Virus record (IMG/VR): IMGVR_UViG_3300009182_000063
Span: 1-64,000 of that record
Direction: 5' to 3' (one strand)
DNA from: a virus
Length of the DNA: 64,000 bases
Below the pieces are notes generated by a model. It was given only the letters and a program-made list of their open reading frames with translations. It was not told where the DNA came from and did no database searches. Below, in pieces: positions 15,529 to 27,000 of this stretch. Each line of letters begins with the position of its first letter. The stretch's first letter is position 1. Both the position numbers and the translations under genes were made by a program.

Positions 15529-17349
15529 ATGCGTGCTTCAACGTCATCTTTAATTTCTTCTCAAGTTCCTGAATTCGTCAGGGCAGATTATCCAACATTC
15601 GTTGCTTTTGTTGAAGCATATTATGAGTATTTGGATTCAAATGGTGTTGATTTAGAATCACTAAGAGATTTAGACACAACTCTTGACGATTTTGTTAAAT
15701 ATTTCAAGAAAGAACTGGCAGCAAATATGCCAGCCGATTTGCAAGTTGATGATAGATTTTTGCTGGAACACATCAAGAATCATTACTTAGCAAAGGGTAG
15801 TCAACAATCATTTAAATTATTATTCAAACTTCTGTATAACAAGAATGTTGAACTTGTATATCCAGGAACTCAGATGCTTAGAGCATCTGATGGTAGATGG
15901 CAACAGGATACTTCTCTATTCATTAAAGTTTCCTCTGGATCACCAACAATGATTGAAGGTAAATTTGTAGATGTTATAAAACCAAATACAAACGCATCGT
16001 TCAAACTTTTAGTTAATCGTAGACAGGATGTTGAAATTGAAGTTGATCGTATTGTTCAATTGAGTTCTGATACCTATGAAATTTTTATTGATAGAAAATA
16101 CTATGGAAATCTTGAAGTAGGTGATGTAATTAGATATGTAGATTTTTCTGGAACTATCGTTTCTACAACATCAAAAGTTTCAATTGTTTCAGGTGGAACA
16201 GGATTTAAAGCTGGTCAACTGTTTGAAATTAAAAATGGATCAGGTGTTAGATCTACATTAAAAATAACTCGTGTCAATTCAGTTGGAACTATTCTTGCCT
16301 GTGAATTTATTAAATTCGGAGTTGGATATCAAACTGATTTTACTCTTTCTATAAATTCTTCTCAAGATTATTTTGCAACTTCAACACAACCTTTACTTTC
16401 CACTGTTCTTGTAAATGATAAAAACATAACCATCACAGAAACAACAAATGGAATGGCTGAACAGGGTTATATCTCTAGGTATGACTATGCGTATACTTTT
16501 GATAATAGCAATGTTCAACAAATATACATGGATGGAACTTATGTCGGTGCAGCACTTGGAACTTTTACAACTCAGGCGATTAGTCAGATTGTATCTTCTG
16601 TAGGTAAAGTTGCTGCAGTTTTAAAAATTAATCTTGGACCTCAGGCAAATTATCCAGGATACTATACATCAAACGCAGGGTTTCTGAGCGATTCAATTTA
16701 TATTCAGGATAGTAAATACTATCAAGCGTTTTCATATGTTTTAAAAATTGATGAACGTCTTGATTCTTACAAAACTGCTGTAAGAACTATGGTGCATCCT
16801 GCAGGAACTGCGTTATTTGGCGAGTATCAAGTATCAAATTACTTTAATGTAGGTGCTGCTTTACAATCTCTCATAAAGATTTTGGCAGTAAGTTTGGCAG
16901 ATTTAGTATTAACTTCTGACACTTCAATAATTTTTGATATATCAAAGGCATTAACTGAATCAGTGTTAATGTCAGAATCACCAACTTTTGCTATATCAAA
17001 AGCATTAACGGATTCTATCAATGCTCCAACTGATGCAGTATCCGCCATAGATTTCGGTAAAGCATTAACTGATTCAGTTAGTTCATCAGAGTCAATATCC
17101 AAATTTGATATTACTAAATTACTATCCGATTCAACTGCGCCGACAGATTCTACGACTCTTGCTTCTAGTAAAGCATTAACTGAATCCGTCACTTCTTCTG
17201 ATTCTTCTTCACTACTTACCACTAAATATCTTATAGAAACACTTACTGGCTCAGATTATGGTGTAGTGTTTAAAAATCCTTACAGTCAAGGTACATATTT
17301 TGATTATACCTCGACTATTTACTCCGATGAAGTCGTTCAAACATTCTAA
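15529..17349 (+). CDS. 7: Baseplate wedge protein gp7-like with C-terminal KALTDSV repeats
   Basis: A 606-residue protein in the gp7 position. The N-terminus (QVPEFVRADYPTFVAFVEAY, then YEYLDSNG and LEHIKNHYLAKGSQQSFKLL) is the conserved start of the marine wedge protein called gp7; the middle is beta-rich. From about residue 455 to 570 the sequence is a tandem array of a degenerate 20-30-residue unit around (S/G)KALT(D/E)SV..S(E/D)S, with about five copies and variable linkers. The last residues (YSQGTYFDYTSTIYSDEVVQ) form a separate tail. The repeats suggest an extended, modular outer arm. One base separates it from gp6. Confidence 0.78.
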   Translation: MRASTSSLISSQVPEFVRADYPTFVAFVEAYYEYLDSNGVDLESLRDLDTTLDDFVKYFKKELAANMPADLQVDDRFLLEHIKNHYLAKGSQQSFKLLFKLLYNKNVELVYPGTQMLRASDGRWQQDTSLFIKVSSGSPTMIEGKFVDVIKPNTNASFKLLVNRRQDVEIEVDRIVQLSSDTYEIFIDRKYYGNLEVGDVIRYVDFSGTIVSTTSKVSIVSGGTGFKAGQLFEIKNGSGVRSTLKITRVNSVGTILACEFIKFGVGYQTDFTLSINSSQDYFATSTQPLLSTVLVNDKNITITETTNGMAEQGYISRYDYAYTFDNSNVQQIYMDGTYVGAALGTFTTQAISQIVSSVGKVAAVLKINLGPQANYPGYYTSNAGFLSDSIYIQDSKYYQAFSYVLKIDERLDSYKTAVRTMVHPAGTALFGEYQVSNYFNVGAALQSLIKILAVSLADLVLTSDTSIIFDISKALTESVLMSESPTFAISKALTDSINAPTDAVSAIDFGKALTDSVSSSESISKFDITKLLSDSTAPTDSTTLASSKALTESVTSSDSSSLLTTKYLIETLTGSDYGVVFKNPYSQGTYFDYTSTIYSDEVVQTF

Positions 17350-17390
17350 TTCGACTCATTATTTCTTAACTTATAGGAGATTTCATTAAA

Positions 17391-17846
17391 ATGAATATTC
17401 AAGAAAATTTAAAACCAACTGGGATGGTTTCCATCTCTCACTTCAATTCTAAAGGAGAACTTCTTAATCAATTTGAAGTACCAAATTTAGTAGTTACCAC
17501 AGGTAAAAACTATATTGCTTCAAGGATTAAAGATACAACTTTCGCTGCAATGACACATATGGCTGTTGGTACATCATCAACTGCAGCATCGGCAACTGAT
17601 ACAACTTTGGTGGCAGAAACTGGCACTCGTGCTACTTTGTCTGCAACAACTGTTTCTACTAACACAATTACTTATACTGCTACTTTTGCAGCTGGTAATG
17701 CAACCTCAACTTCTCCTGGTATTCAAGAAGCAGGTATTCTAAACCAATCTACTGGTGGAACATTATTGTGCCGTACAGTGTTTCCATCAGTTGCTAAAGC
17801 AGCTGGAGATTCGATTGCAATTACTTGGGTTGTAACAGTATCTTAA
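17391..17846 (+). CDS. Small beta-rich virion protein between gp7 and gp8
   Basis: A 151-residue protein with an AGGAGA site upstream. It has the pattern MVSISHFNSKGELLNQFEVP, NLVVTTGKNYIASRI, THMAVGTSST, a Thr/Ala-rich middle, then IQEAGILNQ, LLCRTVFP and ITWVVTVS. I have seen this layout in small structural proteins of tailed phages but cannot name a function. Its position inside the wedge operon makes a baseplate or fibre-attachment role likely. Confidence 0.72.
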   Translation: MNIQENLKPTGMVSISHFNSKGELLNQFEVPNLVVTTGKNYIASRIKDTTFAAMTHMAVGTSSTAASATDTTLVAETGTRATLSATTVSTNTITYTATFAAGNATSTSPGIQEAGILNQSTGGTLLCRTVFPSVAKAAGDSIAITWVVTVS

Positions 17847-17860
17847 TTTTCGGATAAAAA

Positions 17861-20800
17861 ATGGCGACATCATCTTCTCTAATAAAATCTCTTTTACATA
17901 AATCCATTGCGGAAGGTGTGTATAAAGAGATTCTGTCTAACTCATCAAGATATTACTATTTTTTAGGTAAGACGCTATCTTGGTCAGATGAAGCGTCGCC
18001 ACCTTATCCAACAGATAGTCTAGCGTACGAGAGGGACACTCGTAACAATATTATTACATTTAAACAAATTCAACAAAATGATGTGGCATTTATTGTGCCA
18101 AGAATTGATTGGAAAAGTGGAAATGTTTATGATATTTACGATGATCAATATTCAACTTCAGTTCTCGGTGTAAATATTACAGCTGGAGGAACAAATTATT
18201 TGGTTGCTCCTACAGTTACTATTGACCCACCTGATCTTCCAAATGGTATTCAAGCAACAGCTGTTGCTAATTTATATAATACTTCCATTGGTTCAATAAC
18301 TATGGTAAACAATGGCTCTGGTTATACAAATCATCCGAATGTTACCTTTACTGCTGCACAAGGTTCTGGTGCTGCAGCAGTTGGTGTTATTGGTATGTCT
18401 GCAACTGGAGCAGCATCAATCGAACAGTCTCAGTTTTATGTTATGACAGATGAGTATAATGTATACAAATGTCTAGACAATAATAATGAAGCACTTTCTA
18501 CAGCAAAACCAATCGGTTCTCAAGTTCTTCCAATATCAATGTCCGATGGTTATGTTTGGAAGTATATGTTTAACGTGCCTTTGGCTTTAAGAACAAAGTT
18601 TTTAAATGATGAGTATTTTCCAATCGTAACTGCCTTGAGCCAACAATTCTATTCAAATGGTGGAATTGAAGCAGTTAAAATAAACTCTCGCGGAACAGGT
18701 TACTCTGCGATGACATTAAATGTTGATGGTGATGGTTACTTAGCAAGCGATCCTGTTTATCTGGGATCTGTTAATTTGTTTACTCGTGGTTATGGTTATA
18801 CAGATGGAGATACAATATCCATCGTTCCTCCATATACTGCCGATGCATATTGGACAGCATCAAGTGCTGTCTTCCTTGGAAGCATCGTTTCAACATCAAC
18901 AGGTAAATTATATAATGTCGTTCAGGCTGGAACAACAGGTGTTTCTGAACCTTCTTTTAGAAGCGGAACAGTTTCTGATGGTACTTGTGCTTTAGAATTT
19001 ATCGGAGAAACTGCTAAGGCATATCCTTCTTTTAATTCCTTCACTGTTGCTGGAACAATTGCAATTACTGGAACTGCAGGTCAATTTTCCTGCGATGCTT
19101 CTTCCTTAGTAGTCGGAGATACTATAAAAGTAACTGGAACAAAAGGTGGGACTTCTACCTTTACTGGTTATCTAACAGGAAATATCTATAAGGTTTCTGC
19201 TGTTACTGGTACTTCGCCAAACGTAACTGCCTTTACACTTACAACTACAACAGGAGCTGCACTAAGCACAGTTGCTGGAACATTGACAGGATTAACTTTT
19301 TCCTCTGGAGCAATAACTGCAGTGAATACTGTTGGTGGTATTAGAGAAATTACTCTAAACTCTTTTGGTTCTGGTTACACATCAAATCCAACAATTAATT
19401 TTACTGCTCCTACTATTACCTTTACCGCAACAGCAACTTATGTTAATACTACAACAGAAGTTATAACCATAGGATCTCACTGGTTCGCAACAGGAGATAA
19501 GGTGGTTTATTCAACAGGTGGTGGAACTGCAATTACTGGGTTGGTTAATAACACTAACTACTATATTATTAAATCTTCTTCTACTGCAGTTAAGTTGGCT
19601 TCTTCTTACGCCAATGCGACTGCTGGTACTGCAATTAATTTAACTGCAGCTGGTGTTGGTACTGCCCATACTCTTGCGAATGCTTTAGATTTACCTACAG
19701 CAAGTGCTGTTCTCTCATCAACTGGTGTTGTTCAAAGAATTAAAATTACTGATTCTGGAGCAAACTTTCCAACAGCACCGACAGTAACTATCGGAACAGC
19801 TCTACCACTGTCAACTGCAGTAACACTTGGTCAACAATATTTTGTTTCTTCGAAACTATATACAGTGACAACTGCAGGAACAACTGCTGCTTCTAATCCA
19901 ACTACAACAGCTCTTGGTGATATAGTTACCAGTGGAACTGCTGCTCTTCAATGGGTAGGTTCAGCAGCTACTGGATCAGCAGTGTTAAGGTATGGTTATG
20001 GTTACTCAGGAAATCCAACGATTTCTATTACTACTACAACTGGAACTGGTTTCTCTGCATCATTTCAATCAACTAAAACTAATGCTAAACTAATTCCACA
20101 GTTAGAGAATGGTCAGCTGGTCGGTGTTCAAATTGATGATCCAGGAATTGGTTATAGTTCTGCTTCAATCAGTGTGACTGGTGATGGAACTGGTTGCAGC
20201 GTTGCTCCTGATATTTCTCTTGGTAATATTAATAGTTTACAAGCAAATAATGAACTACTCACAGTCGCAGGAACAATCAATAACATTCAAGTAGTTAGTG
20301 GTGGTTATGGTTATGGTGTCGCAACCATTGGTATAGCTGGTGACGGAACTGGCGCAACTGCAACTGCAACTGTATCAAATGGTGCTTTACAAAAGATTAC
20401 AATAACAAATCAAGGGCAAGGTTATACTTACGCAGATATTACTATTACTGGTAATGGAACTGCTGCTTCGGCAAGAGCAATCATTTCTCCCCATAATGGT
20501 CACGGAAAAGATTCCTTTGATGAGTTATATGCAAACACTTTAATGTTTTACAGTAATGTGTCAAGGGATAAGAATCAAGGATTTGATGTAAATAATGACT
20601 ATCGTCAGGTTGGTATTTTAAAGAATCCAAGATACTATAACGCAACTACAAGATATTCTGAACCACTGGGATCAGGTTGTTTTACAATTTCTGCTACTTT
20701 CAGTACAGTTAATTTTGTGAAAGATATGATTCTTACCATTCCAAGAACAGTTGATAATAATGCCGAATTAAAAAGATACTATGTTGTTTCAGTAAACAGC

Positions 20801-21016
20801 ACTGGAACATCTATGTTGGTACAATCAATTGATGGTGATACTCCACTCGTTGGTGATCAAATGACAAATATTAATAGTCAGTTTTTTAGTGTAGCTGCAG
20901 TGGGTAATCCAACTGTTGATAAATATTCTGGAGATATATTGTTTATAGACAATAAAGCTGGTTTTACACCATCTGCTCAAGAAACAGTTACACTAAGAAC
21001 TATTATAACATTCTAA
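17861..21016 (+). CDS. 8: Baseplate wedge protein gp8, greatly expanded
   Basis: A 1051-residue gp8 homologue, three times the length of T4 gp8 (334 residues). The ends match T4: N-terminal YYYFLGKTLSWSDEASPPYP (T4 has FAPPYPTDS), VAFIVPRIDWKSGNVY, SDGYVWKYMFNVPLALRTKF, and a C-terminal SGDILFIDNKAGFTPSAQET ending in RTIITF. In between lie inserted beta-rich repeats of the form GSGYTSNPTINFTAP / GGTNYLVAPTVTID / GYGYGVATIGIAGDGTGATA, probably a beta-solenoid or stacked sandwich domains. gp8 bridges gp7 and gp10 in T4; the inserts probably extend outward. Confidence 0.88.
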   Translation: MATSSSLIKSLLHKSIAEGVYKEILSNSSRYYYFLGKTLSWSDEASPPYPTDSLAYERDTRNNIITFKQIQQNDVAFIVPRIDWKSGNVYDIYDDQYSTSVLGVNITAGGTNYLVAPTVTIDPPDLPNGIQATAVANLYNTSIGSITMVNNGSGYTNHPNVTFTAAQGSGAAAVGVIGMSATGAASIEQSQFYVMTDEYNVYKCLDNNNEALSTAKPIGSQVLPISMSDGYVWKYMFNVPLALRTKFLNDEYFPIVTALSQQFYSNGGIEAVKINSRGTGYSAMTLNVDGDGYLASDPVYLGSVNLFTRGYGYTDGDTISIVPPYTADAYWTASSAVFLGSIVSTSTGKLYNVVQAGTTGVSEPSFRSGTVSDGTCALEFIGETAKAYPSFNSFTVAGTIAITGTAGQFSCDASSLVVGDTIKVTGTKGGTSTFTGYLTGNIYKVSAVTGTSPNVTAFTLTTTTGAALSTVAGTLTGLTFSSGAITAVNTVGGIREITLNSFGSGYTSNPTINFTAPTITFTATATYVNTTTEVITIGSHWFATGDKVVYSTGGGTAITGLVNNTNYYIIKSSSTAVKLASSYANATAGTAINLTAAGVGTAHTLANALDLPTASAVLSSTGVVQRIKITDSGANFPTAPTVTIGTALPLSTAVTLGQQYFVSSKLYTVTTAGTTAASNPTTTALGDIVTSGTAALQWVGSAATGSAVLRYGYGYSGNPTISITTTTGTGFSASFQSTKTNAKLIPQLENGQLVGVQIDDPGIGYSSASISVTGDGTGCSVAPDISLGNINSLQANNELLTVAGTINNIQVVSGGYGYGVATIGIAGDGTGATATATVSNGALQKITITNQGQGYTYADITITGNGTAASARAIISPHNGHGKDSFDELYANTLMFYSNVSRDKNQGFDVNNDYRQVGILKNPRYYNATTRYSEPLGSGCFTISATFSTVNFVKDMILTIPRTVDNNAELKRYYVVSVNSTGTSMLVQSIDGDTPLVGDQMTNINSQFFSVAAVGNPTVDKYSGDILFIDNKAGFTPSAQETVTLRTIITF

Positions 21017-21048
21017 CTAAATAGTTAAGATTATAGAGAAGAGTAAAA

Positions 21049-24000
21049 ATGCTAGATTTCAATACCGAACCATACAATGATGACTACAGCGAAGATAGTA
21101 AATTCTATCGCATTTTGTTTCGCCCATCATTTGCGGTCCAAGCCAGAGAATTAACCCAACTACAGACTATTCTACAAAATCAGATTAGTCGTCAAGGTGG
21201 AGCACTTTATAAACAAGGTTCAATGGTTATTCCTGGTCAAGTATCAATAGATACAAACGCCAAATATGTCAAATTAGTTGCTGTATACAGTGGCGCATCT
21301 ACTGAATCTTATATTACCTCTACAGCGTCAACTGGTAAATTTATTACTGGATCTAGTGGTGTCCAGGCTCAAATTATTAAAGTTGTTTCCGCAACTACAT
21401 CAGATCCAACAACAATCTATGTTCGTTATCGTTCTTCAGACACTACTGCTGGGACGCAAAAAGTATTTGCCGATGGTGAAGTAATAACTTTTGACGATGG
21501 TAGCGGAACAACTCAAGCAGCTGCTTCTTCTGCAACTGGAACTGGTTCTTTGGCAACTGTACAGCGTGGTGTTTACTACGTAAATGGTTTCTTTGTTCTT
21601 TGTGCAGATGCTCATAGTGCAGCTGATCAAACAATTGATCTAGACAAATATACAAATACACCATCGTATCGTGTTGGTTTAAGTATTCTAGAAACAACAA
21701 TTACACCAGAAGATGATACAACATTACTGGATAATGCGCAGACTTCATATAACTATGCTGCTCCAGGTGCTCATCGTTATCATATAGATTTAGTTCTTAC
21801 TAAACTTCCACTTACCAGTGTTGATGATCAAAATTTTATTGAACTGTTAAAAGTTAGCAGTGGTACTATTATTCGTATCGTTAACAAAACAGAATATTCA
21901 GAATTAGAAAAAGAACTGGCTCGTCGTACTTATGACGAATCTGGAAACTATACAGTTCGCCCATTCAATGTTGATGTTCGTGAGGCAAGAAATAATAGTC
22001 GTGGAACTTGGACAACAACACCTACCTCTTATTTGATTGGTGATGTTATTTTATATAGCGGAAAAACTTACACCGCAAAAAATACTGCAACTTCTGCTTC
22101 CTCTGTTCCACCGACTCATACTACTGGAACTGTTTTTGATGGATCAGGAAATACTGGTGTTAAGTGGGAATACACACCATATCCAGTATATAATCGTGGT
22201 ATCAGTTTAACTGGTTCCGATGATCAGCTTGCCATTGCTCTTGATCCAGGTAAAGCATATGTTCAGGGACATGAGATTGAAAAAGTTTCAACTGAATATG
22301 TTTATGTCAATAAGTGTAGAGATTCTTCTCATCAAGTTCAAGTTATAAATGCTTTCTTACCAGCGACAGTTGGTAACTATGTTCTTGTTAACTCAGTAAA
22401 TGCTGCACCTTTTGTAGATACTTTTGTTCAGGTTGCACTATACAATCAATTTACAACAACTGGCGTTGCTTCTCCTGTTCCTGGAACTGGTGTTGGCACT
22501 CAAGTTGGTACTGCTCGTGTTCGTTTTATTGAGTTAGACAGTGGGACTCAGTATAAAATTGGATTGTTTGATATTCAGATGTTTTCTGGATACGACTTCA
22601 AACGCAATGTAAAATCTTTTTACTATAACAATCCAGCTGGTGGTGCTGTTGTTGACTTCTCTGCTGATATTGCTCCAGTGGCAACTCGTTTAGTCGGTGC
22701 TGCTACAGCATCTGCTTCTACAACGATCACTGGTACTGGTACTTCTTTTCAAACTGATTTGCTTGTTGGTGATTATATTTCTCTCGGTGGAACATATCGT
22801 CGTGTAACTGCTATCGCATCACAGAACTCTATAACTGTTGACCAATCAACATCAGTAACTGGTGTTACTATTGATAGAGTTTCTACACAAATTCTTGAAC
22901 CAGAAAATGAATCATTAATCTTTAGATTGCCTTACTATGCAATCAAATCACTAAGATCTTCTGATTCTACAAACAGAACTACATACTACGCATATCAGAA
23001 ATTTACAGCAACAGCTGGTGCAACAGGAAGTGGTGGTACTGGATATTGTACACTAACAGTTTCCGCTGCTTCTGGAACAATGGCTCCATCTGCTCAAACA
23101 AATAATTATCAATTAGTTGATAGTACAACTGGTAGTACGATTTCCTATGTTTCTGCTTCAATCTCTGGTTCTTCTGCTACTTTTACTTTATCAAATACTT
23201 ACGCTTCAAGAGCATTTACGGTAATTGGTACTGTTGTAAAAACTCTTTCTTCAAGTACCGAAAAAACTAAAACTCTGACAACTGCCACTGTGACTTTTAC
23301 AACTCAAGCAGCTGCTCAAGCACTGGCATTAAGTCTTGGAAAAGCCGATGGATATAGAGTTACCAGCGTATTAATGGATGCTGGTTCTTTTGCATCAGCA
23401 GCTGGAACATATACTCTTGATATCAGTGATCGATATAACTTCAATGATGGCCAAACTTCATCATTCTATGGTCTTGCTAAGTTAGAATTAAAACCTTCCT
23501 ACACTGTACCAAGTGGTCCAGTTCAGGTTACCTTTGAGTATTTTACTCATGGTATTGGAGATTACTTCTCTGTTAATTCTTATGCTGATGTTGACTATAA
23601 AAAGATTCCTTTCTTTAACTCTATATCTTTAAGAGATTCTATTGACTTCCGTCCAAGAGTTGATGATACTGGTGTAACATTCTCTGGATCAGGTGGTTCT
23701 ACTTCTTTGATTCCTAAGCGTGGTCAAGAAATTCAAACAGACTTTATTTACTATTTGGCAAGAACAGATAAGATTGCCATTGATGTTAATGGTAAGTTTT
23801 TCCAGATTGCAGGAAATCCATCATTAAATCCAGGAGATCCACCTGAGCCAAAACAAGGTATGGTTCTTTACACATTAAATCTTGAACCATATACATTCAG
23901 TACAACTTCTAACAGTGTTGCAGTTACTAAAGTCGAAAACAAGCGTTATACAATGCGTGACATTGGAACTCTTGAGAGAAGAATTACTAATCTTGAATAC

Positions 24001-27000
24001 TACACTTCGTTGTCTTTATTAGAACAACAAACTGAAGCATTGACAATTACTGACTCAACAACTGGTTTAAATCGTTTCAAGAATGGTTTTGTTGTAGACA
24101 ATTTCAGTGGACATAATGTTGGTGATGTTACCAGCGTAGATTATTACTGTTCTATTGATATGGGTGCAAATGAGTTGCGTGCGTTTTATTCAATGAAACA
24201 TATCGGATTGATTGAAAAAGTTTCAACTGATGCTGCTCGTTCTTCTTCAAATTATAAACTAACTGGTGAGTTGATTACTCTTCCAATAATTGCAACACCT
24301 GCTCTTATTACACAACCATATGCATCTCGTTTGGAAAATATTAATCCATTCGCTATTTTTACTTTCCTTGGTCAAGTTAATTTAAACCCACCAAATGATA
24401 CTTGGTTTGAAACTGATCGTCGTCCAGATATTGTTCAAAACCAAGAAGGCGATTTCAATACTATCGCAACACTGGCTGAAAAAGCAGGTGTTCTTGGAAC
24501 TGTTTGGAACGCATGGCAAACTCAATGGACAGGCGAACCAGTAACATCTACTCAAACATATGTCGGTGACCAACGTGGACTTGGAACTGTAGGTTGGAGA
24601 GATGGTCTCGCTGCCAATACTCCTGCTGATCAATTGAATGCAATGTTCGGAGATGTTCAAGGACAAGGTTGGGCACATCGTGTTGTTACGGCACAAACTT
24701 CAGCTGTTACTTCTGGTCTATCAAGAACTGGTATTAATACTCAGGTCGTTGCTAAAATTGACACACAGTTGGTTGAAGATCGTGTTCTTTCAACTGCTGT
24801 TATTCCTTATATTCGTTCAAGAAATATTCTTATTCAAGCAACAGGATTAAAACCAAACACAACATTCTACCCATTCTTTGATAATGTTAATGTTGCTGCC
24901 TACTGTACTCCTGCAACTAAGATTACCTTTACTGGTGCTGTAAATTTTGATTCTACATCAAATGTTGGAGCCAATACAACTCAAACTGCTCGTTTAATTA
25001 ATGGTGATTCTCAGAGTTGTTTAAGTAGCGGAGATGTAATAACTGGTGCTTCTTCTGGAGCAACTGCTATTTGTGTTGGATCTGAACAGGTATTAAATAC
25101 AAGCGGTGTTGTATCAACAAGAAACCTTTATGTTGTTAACATCAAGGGAACTTTTACAAATGGTGAATCAATTTCTGGTTCAATCAGTGGAGTAACTGCA
25201 GTAATTTCTGCAATTGAAACTACTCAGACTGCTGGCGGTTCTCTTGGAACTGATGTCAACGGTAAAGTTCAATTATTGTTTGCTGTTCCAAATAGCGACA
25301 CCGCAAGATTCCGTATTGGTCAGCGTCAATTCACTCTTACAGACTCTACAACTAATGATGCAACTTTTACTTCTAGAGGTAATGGACAGTATTTTGCTCA
25401 AGGTGTTCTTGAAACTAAACAAGCGACATATATGTCTACCAGAAATGGTATCCTTGTTCAGAATCAAGTTGACCCACAGTTTAAAACAATCACACAAACA
25501 TCATCTCGTGTAGTTTCTGATACTGGTTGGTATGATCCACTTGCTCAAACCTTTATGGTAAATTCAAGAGGTGGTGCATTCTTGACAGCAGTTGATTTAT
25601 TCTTTGCTACCAAGGATAGAAGTATTCCTGTTCATATTGAGATTAGAGAAGTTGTTAATGGTAATCCAGGAAAAACAATTCTACCCTTCTCTCAGGTTGC
25701 ATTGAATCCTGAGCAGGTAAATATTTCAACAAGTACTGTTACACTTCCTGATGGAACTATCGTTCCAAGTTATGACACAGCAACTACCTTTACTTTCCCA
25801 TCTCCTGTTTATGTTCAGGATGCCACTGAGTATGCTTTAGTTGTTGCTTCTGATTCTAATGGATATAAAACATGGATCTCTAACATGGGAGATGCTATTC
25901 CAGGATCAAACAGAACTATTTCTGACCAACCATATGCTGGTGTGTTATTTAAATCGCAGAACGGATCTACTTGGACTGCTGATCAAGATCAAGACTTGAA
26001 GTTTACAATTTATCGTGCTCAGTTTGATGTAAATGCAGTGGGAACTGTTCAATTTGTTAATACTATTATTCCAAAGGTAACTCTTGATAAGGATCCCTTT
26101 GAGACAAATATTGGATCAGCTTTTGTTCGTGTCTTCCATAGAAACCATGGACTTTCAACAAACTCATATGTAACAATTTCTAACTCTGATACTACAAAGA
26201 TTTATGGATCTACTCCAACATCTGGAACTATAACATGTTCAACAGGTAGTGTAACTGTTACTGGTTCGTCAACTGTGTTTAATACAGATATTGGAACAAC
26301 GACAGTTGGCCAAGGTGCTGTTCTTTATACTAATGAAGCAACTCCAAGATATATTGGTGTAGTTGCATCAGTAGCAAGTAATACTTCTTTAACTTTAGTT
26401 GCAAATGCTGCGATCACTTTGAGTTCAGCAACTACTTTTACAATCGCACCTTCGATTAATGGTATACCAGTTACAGAGATTTATAAGTTATCAACTGTAA
26501 CAACAGTGACTGATAACGATTCTTATGTATTGACAACAACTACAACTGGTAAGAAATTTGGTTACGCAGGTGGTCAAACTGCAACTGCCATTGGAAATTA
26601 TCAGTATAATGCTTTACAACCAATCGCGCAAGTTCAAACTTTTGCTGATACAAATGCTTTGTTCTCTCTTAAGACAACAACTGGTAAATCAATAAATGGT
26701 TCAGAAACTCCGTATACACTAGACTCTAGTTTCTCTGGTGCAGTTGCAAATGATACCAATTATTTCTCAGCACCAAGAGTTGTTGCATCTCAACAGAATG
26801 AAAACACTTTAATGAGTGGAAATAAATCAGTTACCATTCAATGTCAAATGACAACTACGAATGATGCGGTTTCTCCAGTTCTTGATTCTAAAAGAATGGG
26901 ACTTGTTGCTATTAGTAATACATTGAACGCACCAAGCGAAACAGTTATTAATTACGGTAGTTTGGATCAAATTACTTTGACTTCAGCAAATACTAATATT

